Source of the DNA: Coriaria nepalensis
Taxonomy: Eukaryota; Streptophyta; Magnoliopsida; Cucurbitales; Coriariaceae
Assembly (NCBI GenBank): GCA_027186245.1
Contig: CP114483.1
Span: forward strand, 1,250,001-1,314,000
Direction: 5' to 3'
DNA length: 64,000 nucleotides
Positions within the stretch are counted from its first letter, which is position 1, and the number at the start of each line of letters is the position of its first letter. Made by a program: the position numbers and the translations under genes. The notes beneath the pieces are model-generated. The model was not told the origin of the DNA, searched no databases, and saw only the letters and a program-made list of their open reading frames with translations. Positions 57,209 to 64,000 of the stretch are shown piece by piece.

Positions 57209-58628
57209 CTAGCGGTCTATGAATGATTTGTTCATGAGGCTTACAGCATCATCCATGAACTGCATTTTTTAGGGGAAAAAGAAAAGGAAGTTAGTTGTAT
57301 GCTGTATTTTGTGAAAAATTAACAATGAGAAACATTAGATGATATACATAACAGGACAAGAAACAACACGAGCAAATCATGACAGTCTTGTCTAGGCGTA
57401 CCGATTAAAATTGCAACCAAGACAGACATTTCACAATCGAACTAGAATTGCCAACAAGTCCCTTTTAAAAATTAAAAAAAATATATATATTCCAACAAGT
57501 CCATTTAGACAGAATTTATTGGCCACAAATTTTTTAAACATTGTCACAATGAAGTTAAATCTTTTTTCCTTTGTCATGGACAGATTATAATAGCCATAGG
57601 CGGAAGTCGAGAAGGAATGCACAGCTTCACAGAGCAGGATATGGCAGTGGTGAAAATCCATTAGGTTCTGTAGGACCTAGAACTTCCTTACAGGATCAAG
57701 AGAAAACGGAGTATTATAATCAAGAGATTCCTGGGTACAAACAGGATTCCCTTTGTAATTGTTAATCTGCATACGAAGTCCTCTGAAGAACCTAAGGCAG
57801 ACATGGTTAATAAACTTGTTAGAAGCTTTAACGATAGAGATCATGATGGAAGATGAATGTGCACAAAAACAAAATAGAGTTTCCCTCTTGGGTGAGAGAG
57901 AATTTTAAATAACTAGATTCTCGTTGTTTTACTGAATTGAGGGGTGGCATGAGAGAAGATAGGGAGTTAAGTTACATTGAATCTAGTGATGTTCTTGAGT
58001 CCGAGAGCTTTCATAAAGGCTCAGATACTTAAGACATGTAAATCATGCTTACTTTGAAAAAGAAAAAGAAAATGCATATATACCTTTCCAAGTAGCTTAA
58101 GCTCTCTCCCAACAGGTTCCAGAAACTTCAAATCCACATCCATGGGCCACACCTGCCCATGATTCACAAGATAAGGAGTATGGAAGCTATAAATTGCTCG
58201 AGCTGAATGTTTTATGTTAAATTAGAGATGAATGGGAAACAGAAGAAAAGAAGAACCTTGAGACCAAGTAATTTGACAGGCGTCGTTTGACCAGGTACAA
58301 TGCAATCAGGGCCAGCTGCTTCAACAATGGCTTCCGTCGCTAATCCAGAGCCTATAGGATCAGGATGCTACAGAATTTCCCCATGCCACCAAAAAAAAAA
58401 GAAAAGAAAAGAATTGCAATCAGCACAAAACTAATTACAGAACTATATACGACAAAGAGAGAGAGAGAGGACCTTCATGAGGGAGATGGCATAGATGAAG
58501 TTAGGGTTTTGAGAGACGCGGACAAGAGGAGAGTGGTGAATTTTGGGTAGAGGTTTAGCGGAAGATGAAGCCCTCCATGGCGCATCCTCCCGAAACGCAG
58601 TTCCTCCTCCTCCTCTCTTTTTCGACAT
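57209..58628 (-). CDS. Small plant protein of unknown function (128 residues)
   Basis: Four exons on minus: 58628-58473, 58367-58257, 58152-58084 and 57259-57209, all GT-AG and all phase 0, totalling 128 residues. The protein starts MSKKRGGGGTAFREDAPWRA, continues KPLPKIHHSPLVRVSQNP, HPDPIGSGLATEAIVEAAGP, DCIVPGQTTPVKLLGLK and WPMDVDLKFLEPVGRELK, and ends DDAVSLMNKSFIDR. There is no signal peptide or membrane span. The clean phase-0 exons and uniform composition make it a real gene. I believe similar proteins are widespread in plants, but I cannot name a function. The third intron (824 bp) is much longer than the others. Confidence 0.82.
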
Positions 58629-59500
58629 TTCTAACAGCTGCTTGTATTCAATCCTCAATTTCTAGTTCTCAAAATTAACTTCTTCCGAACAAAACCAGTT
58701 AGAAAACTTGCTTCTTCTTCTTCTTCTTCTTCTTCTTCTCCTCCACCTCCTCTTCCTCCTCGCTCTACTAGTTCTCAAAAGAAGATGGAGAAGACGCTGA
58801 TATAATCGGAAATGAACGAATGGGCAATATTTAGATGATAGAGCGGCCCACCCGATTTTGTCACCGCCTTCTGCTTATGGATACCTGTTTACCGCCAATT
58901 TTTTTCCTTATCTAAAATATAAATTAAATTAATTCATTTTAATTATATATATAATTAAAATTAAACATATAAATAAAATCGAATCGAATAATTTCAATCG
59001 ATTCCTCGTAGTTAAAATTTTCACTAAATTGAATCTTGATCTCAGACCAATCGAAATAGAATGTATAATGTGATGATTGGTAGACACTCGTGGTGAGTTG
59101 AGTTGAGTTAAGATTGAGAAACTAGAGCACGACAACAACTCATTTACTAGATTGTCGTTTTTGAGACAAAAGTAAAATCCATCAAAAAGAAATAATAATA
59201 ATTATAAATAAGAATATTTCACAAATCATTCTTAATCTGCAGCATATTACTAACAGATTTCATACACTTTTTTTTTTTTCTTCTTCTTTTTAAAATTACA
59301 TTCGGTCCGGTTGCTCCTGCTGCTATCTCTGCCGATACCTTCAAAGATAGGTTGAGAGATCCAAAGAAAAGGGGGAAACAAAAAGAAAAAAAAAAGAGAA
59401 AGAATACCATCAAAATGGAGAGAAGGAAATCCAGCAACTTTTCCATTTCAACCAATCACTCATTTGGGTTTTCTAACCAAAATCCGGATTGGATCGACCA
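58629..59500. other. Intergenic region
   Basis: Promoter of the 128-residue gene, with (CTT)n at 58711-58739, then AT-rich spacer and the 3' region of the PP2A gene. No gene seen. Confidence 0.5.
58711..58739. repeat. (CTT)n microsatellite
   Basis: About nine CTT units about 85 bp upstream of the ATG at 58628. Confidence 0.85.
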
Positions 59501-61824
59501 TCATGTAACCATCATATCTTCTTCCTCTCCTTTCTCGGCTGCTATATCTGCAAGCTTCTTCCATGTCATCTCTCTCTGTTCTTCTACATCTTTAGCCTTG
59601 GCCTCTTTCTCTGCATATTGTTTCTGACATTCTTCGAACAACTCTACATCCATTTCCATGAACATTCTTCGAACGTTAACGGTCAACCCGTGAACTGCCT
59701 GGTTCCAATGATTTTGGATGTTTTTCTCCAATGCTTGGAAAATAATTGGTAATATCACCGTCCGGTTTTGGGCTATTAAGCTTACTATGTGCTCGTTGTT
59801 CCACAAAAACAGAGCCCTTTCAGCAACCTGCATATTATATGTCCCTTTAGGAAACAAAATTTGGAAGAACTATTGCTTTTTCCTAAACTAAAATGACCTT
59901 TGCAGTACAACACTTCATGAGAAAGTGGCCAGAATTACAAATCCTTCAACCAACCAATAAGGGATCCTTCATTCATTCAGGCTGACAGATTAGAGCCATT
60001 CCAGTAAAACACATTTCAAACAAAAAGGTGCAAGTATTTCACAAAGCAACAATGCCCAAAAAAAAATATTCCATAAAAGACGGCACCCCACCCCCCAAAC
60101 ATGCGAATAGTAACAAGACATCTACAGATAATAATGCTGTTTCCTATTTCAAATAGGACCTACATAGGCTGGATAACGTCTTTAATAAAAGTGAGTATTT
60201 TGTCTATAAACTCCGGCACCAAAGTCGATAAATATTGAAAATCCTTTGTCCATAACAAAAACTCATTAGACAACAGATAAGTAATAATAGCAAAAAAGAG
60301 AACGTAATCACACAACACATTTGTGTTCAAGCACCAATTAGCCCATGTATGCTGCAGATAACATAGTTGGATTAGAAGAACCTAGAAAAACATATGAAAA
60401 TCATTGGGGAATATTTAGCCTTCAAACAAAATTCATATAGATGCAGTTTCACACGCATAACTCCAATAACTAAACATAGAGAAGATAAAGAAAAGGGAAA
60501 AAAAAAATCCAAGTTGTGATAAAAGAAGAGAAGGTAAAATGAGGGTTTAACGAACAAAGGAACAAGCGTTCTGAAGAATACCCCCCAACAAAATAAAAAA
60601 TAAAAAATTACAGGACTACCAAAAATTACAGAAAATTTTCCGAACCTGAAAATGAGAGCTATTGAGGCAGCGAGCAATCTGTCTAAAAAGAGGAACCATA
60701 CAGCGTTGGAATTCTGCAGATTGTGTAGCGTCTAGAACTTCTTCAAGTTCTCCAAGAAAGAGAACTTCTTTCTGACAGTTGGTCACAGGCCAGTATTTTA
60801 GCAAACCCCTTATAACTGTATCTGCCAGCTTGTAATCTTTCTCAACAAACTGAGTAATACAGTAAGATAGCTGTTGATGATACATTGCCATTGGTTTTGG
60901 CTTATGAAGTGGAATAAGTGCCCGGACAAGAAACAACTTATGCTCCTCTTTCATTGGCAAGGCAAAACCATTGATTATACTCCCAAGAATCTCCAAAAGC
61001 TCACCAATACCACTGTGCCTTTCAGTTTCGTAGATGAATCGATAAAAAATATTATTAATTGCCTTCCTAATGAAGGGGCGGTGCACCATGAACTTCCCAT
61101 AAATGCGATGCAGGATCGTTTTCAAATATTCCCTTTCACGAGGATCCTCAGAGTCGAACAAATCCAATAATTTCAATACAAACGAGTGATCAATATACCT
61201 CTTGGCGATTTTAGTATCAGTGTCGGAAGAAACGACATATCTCAGGAGAAGCTCGTAGAGAAGCTGCAAATGAGGCCAACAGGGTTCTAAATAAGGATCC
61301 TCCTCTTCTGGGTCAGCATTTTCCTGGCCTGTATTTTCATGCGAAGCTGGGGGTAAGCACCGAAAGATATTAATCGAAATCATTCTAATCATCTCTTCTT
61401 GACAAGTTTCTGATATCTTTGCTGATCCTGACTGCATATATTCAACCAACTCCATTAGAGTCTGCCGCTTAATCTCCTTCTCTCTGGTATTTTTCATAGT
61501 GTCCGTGAAATCAAACTGGAAGCAGCAAATCTGCGCTTTTCTGATAAACAGGTTCTGCCTTTCGGAAAGGGGTACATCACGGAAAGCTGGGAGAGCTTCA
61601 AAAGTTCCGGAAGGTGGTGGCATAGCTGCCATGGATGCAACTCCACCAGTACCAGGCCCGGATGTTGCCGGGCCAGCCCGAGAGGCATGGTTTACTACCA
61701 CATTTGGGGTTGAGACCGGCCCAGAATTTCGAGTCCCGGGCGGTCCATTCCCATAAAGTGAAGGATCATTAGCCTCGGTCTTGGAGGGTTTGCGGCCCCC
61801 TCCCTTCATGATTTTCTTCAACAT
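59501..61824 (-). CDS. PP2A regulatory subunit B-prime (B56 type)
   Basis: Directs the PP2A catalytic core to substrates. Coding exons 61824-60646 and 59827-59501 give 501 residues. The start [20 protein letters not shown] is typical of the plant B-prime alpha/beta group. A Pro/Gly-rich variable segment follows to about residue 70. The B56 HEAT-like core then runs to about 480: [94 protein letters not shown] and [14 protein letters not shown] charged helical end ([19 protein letters not shown]) closes it. The start codon lies six bases after an acceptor (tttctttcag), so there is an intron in the 5' leader (62100-61830). Confidence 0.95.
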
Positions 61825-61829
61825 TTCTT

Positions 61830-62100
61830 CTGAAAGAAACAAACCTTAATTCTACAACTACTGAGATTGCAGTGGAATCCTGAGCTGGAAATCGAAATCA
61901 AAGGATGAACGCAGCTTATTTTGGTGCGGAGCCAAATAAGGAGAATGATAGATCAACAGCGAACATGCATGGGAAAAACCTGCCCTAGATTTTTGCAAAA
62001 CGTAGAGGATTCATCTTTTCCTCTCATCTAAACTTTTGCAGTGTCAGAAATTCGAAAGGAGGCATGGATCTGAAATTAGGGATTCGAGAAGAAACTTTAC
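61830..62100 (-). other. 5' leader intron of the PP2A B-prime gene
   Basis: Minus strand: donor aaaacg|gtaaagttt at 62100 and acceptor tttctttcag at 61830, just before the ATG at 61824. No open frame with coding character continues upstream, so this is most likely an intron between two non-coding leader parts. Confidence 0.65.
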
Positions 62101-64000
62101 CGTTTTCAAGCTCAAACGCCGATGAATTTGTCCATTGATGGTTCGAATGGAGACTCATTCAAGTCGGATCACCGGACTACTGGCGAGTTGATCGAGCGGT
62201 GACCGTCCCGCGATCAACCCGGTCAGATGGAGAGAAAGAGAGAGAGAGAGAGATTCTGGAGAGACGAAAATGATAAAAGAGATGAAGAGAGAGAGAGAGA
62301 GCGATTCGTAGTGGCGGAAGTGGAGGATAATTAAGGGAAAGAGAGCTTAAAACCGGAAATTAAAAAAAAAAAAAAAAAAAAAAAAGAAAAGTAGTTTAAT
62401 TATTTAATATATCTTTTACTCGATAAATAAAGAAAATAAGATAGTTTTTTATTTTATTTTTAAAAATCACTTTTTTCATACGGGAGTTTATTACTTATCA
62501 TACACGTGGAGTAAGAGTGAAGACTGGGCAAAAGTAGGTCCACGTAACAAGTCGACGTGGCAAAGGAAACCCAAGACAGATGTTATGTTTATGTTGGGTT
62601 GCACAAGTACGGGGAAGAGATCTTGCTTGCGGATAAAATGTCCCCTGCAACTAAAAGATGATTGTTTTATAAACTCTACTACTAACAAACATTACGTGAT
62701 GTCTTAAAATTGCTTTACATCATCTGCTCAAAAACTAAAATGTGCCTAAAATTGGATAATTACAAAATTGAGAATTTTTTTTTATTGTGTTAGCCAGGTA
62801 GGACACCCAGAAGGCAGAAGGCAGAAGGCGAAACATACGACCACATCCACATGTAATAAAATTCAAGCAACTGTGTAACCAATCAGTAGTGGGTAACTGT
62901 AACTCACTCTGTTGTCCAATGACAAAACAAGATATTTATATATATATTCATCTCGATCAAACTAAACGTGATACTAAAGAATTTAGGAGCATATCAAAAG
63001 TTGGACACAGTGTGAGTTATTAGTCAACTGTTTTTTTTTTTTTGTGTGTGTAAATGAATGGAGTTGAGTTGACCAGACCTCTAACTTTGACCATTCCACA
63101 GGTGTTGGAAACAGTCAGTCAAAAGGGCTTTGATGAATTCGGGTTCTGTTCATCATTGGATCCCGCGTATTTGTTTCCATAATTAGTGGTAGAAAAGTAC
63201 ACATACGATTCCTTACTGAATCTGAATCCCATAAATTCATTCAGCCTATTTCAGAGATGCAGTTTAAATGGGGCAAGGTTGACTTAGTCCTCTCCAGGCA
63301 AAAAAGAAAAAATAATAAAAAAATAATAAAAAAATAATAACAATAAAATATTAGGAAAATGGAATAGTGGCGTTGTGTGGACGGTGTTCGTTATAAATCA
63401 ATTCGATTTGATTATGTCAATAGCTATCTATTCTTTAATGAGGAGATAAGGATAAGTCGAGTAGCTTGTGCATATTATGTGTTATGTGTTATGTGTCCTC
63501 TCTTTCTCTCCCTCTAAATTATTATCTCACCTTTTTTTTTTCTTGGTCACAATCATGGATTGCAAGCCCACGATACATAAAGGGATTAACAAGCAGGGCT
63601 AGCCCCCCTCCATTCACACAAAATATAACCCGACAACGCAAAGAACAAGACCAGACCACTTGGGACTGGAACAACAGAAACACAAATAAAGCCATATCTC
63701 TGGCAATCGCAAAAAATCGTCTTGGGTTCGGGTCATAACCCGGCTAAAGAACTTCTCTCACATGAATGTTTGTATATTGTTTTACTTTATGCAGATTCAC
63801 TGCCATTACCTTATATTAACACGAGCTTTATGGACTGTCGTTGTTATAACGTAAGTTACGTAACTCAGCCTACACCACTTTTTGCATGGAGGTAGAATCA
63901 GCGACGCAGACGAATTTTGGCTCCCATAACACAATTTGGTGATGAGTAACCGGGGATTCACTGTCTCTGCCACATCACAATTCTATCGAACTTCCCTTTT
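62101..64000. other. PP2A promoter and right-end intergenic region
   Basis: Likely transcription start region of the PP2A gene with GA repeats (about 62229-62254 and 62285-62303) and a poly-A run (62362-62385). Then spacer with an AGAAGGC triple repeat (62810-62830) and an AAATAAT repeat (about 63310-63345). No gene, RNA or element recognised to the window end. Confidence 0.5.

Noticed and set aside
63466..63738. 90-residue open frame near the right edge
   Set aside because: It has low-complexity sections and no domain, signal or splice pattern.

Overview
The window is nuclear DNA of a plant, most likely a eudicot. The genes are AT-rich with short GT-AG introns and plant-specific families: alpha-expansins, thaumatin-like proteins, a TIP aquaporin, a QALGGH C2H2 zinc finger, a plant pectate lyase and a FluG-type glutamine synthetase fusion. 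Plant Ty3/gypsy and Ty1/copia retroelements fill much of the rest. I cannot name the species. There are no operons, CRISPR arrays or other bacterial features.

Left half (1-33.4 kb). This is an expansin / thaumatin-like (TLP) cluster shaped by repeated duplication. Five expansin genes lie on + (3528, 14398, 28015, 30462, 32029), plus a relic of exon 3 at 33.3 kb. Copies 1, 3 and 4 look intact. Copy 2 has a 1-base insertion that removes the last part of the protein, and copy 5 has two frameshifts. On - there is one TLP pseudogene (5.4-5.8 kb) and two intact TLP genes (6.8-7.6 and 17.0-17.9 kb). Bases 1-5217 and 10880-16087 are near-identical copies of one segment carrying a degenerate gypsy gag-protease region and an expansin gene. 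The second copy adjoins the rest of the gypsy pol and an LTR-like end.

Between expansins 2 and 3 sits a 17-exon gene (18739-27078) for an 838-residue fusion of an amidohydrolase-like domain and a glutamine-synthetase-like domain (FluG/NodGS type). Its ninth intron carries a 3.76-kb copia element with short LTRs and a GAGGG target duplication. The host reading frame stays open across all 17 exons.

Middle (33.8-42.5 kb). A broken C-terminal fragment of a WDR3/UTP12-like ribosome-biogenesis gene lies on -. It is followed by a 3714-bp tandem duplication (35031-38744 and 38745-42458) whose copies differ at only a couple of bases that I could see. Each copy holds a copia LTR with primer-binding site, a local direct repeat and a degenerate 180-200-bp repeat family, and no convincing gene.

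Right third (42.8-64 kb). Ordinary single-copy genes: a two-finger C2H2 repressor with an EAR motif (-), a TIP1-type aquaporin (+), an alpha-type carbonic anhydrase (-), a small secreted-peptide-like gene (+), a pectate lyase with a C-terminal hydrophobic tail (+), a 128-residue plant protein of unknown function (-), and a PP2A B-prime regulatory subunit with an intron in its 5' leader (-). Expansins, TLPs, pectate lyase and probably carbonic anhydrase act outside the cell. The genes otherwise do not form an obvious pathway.
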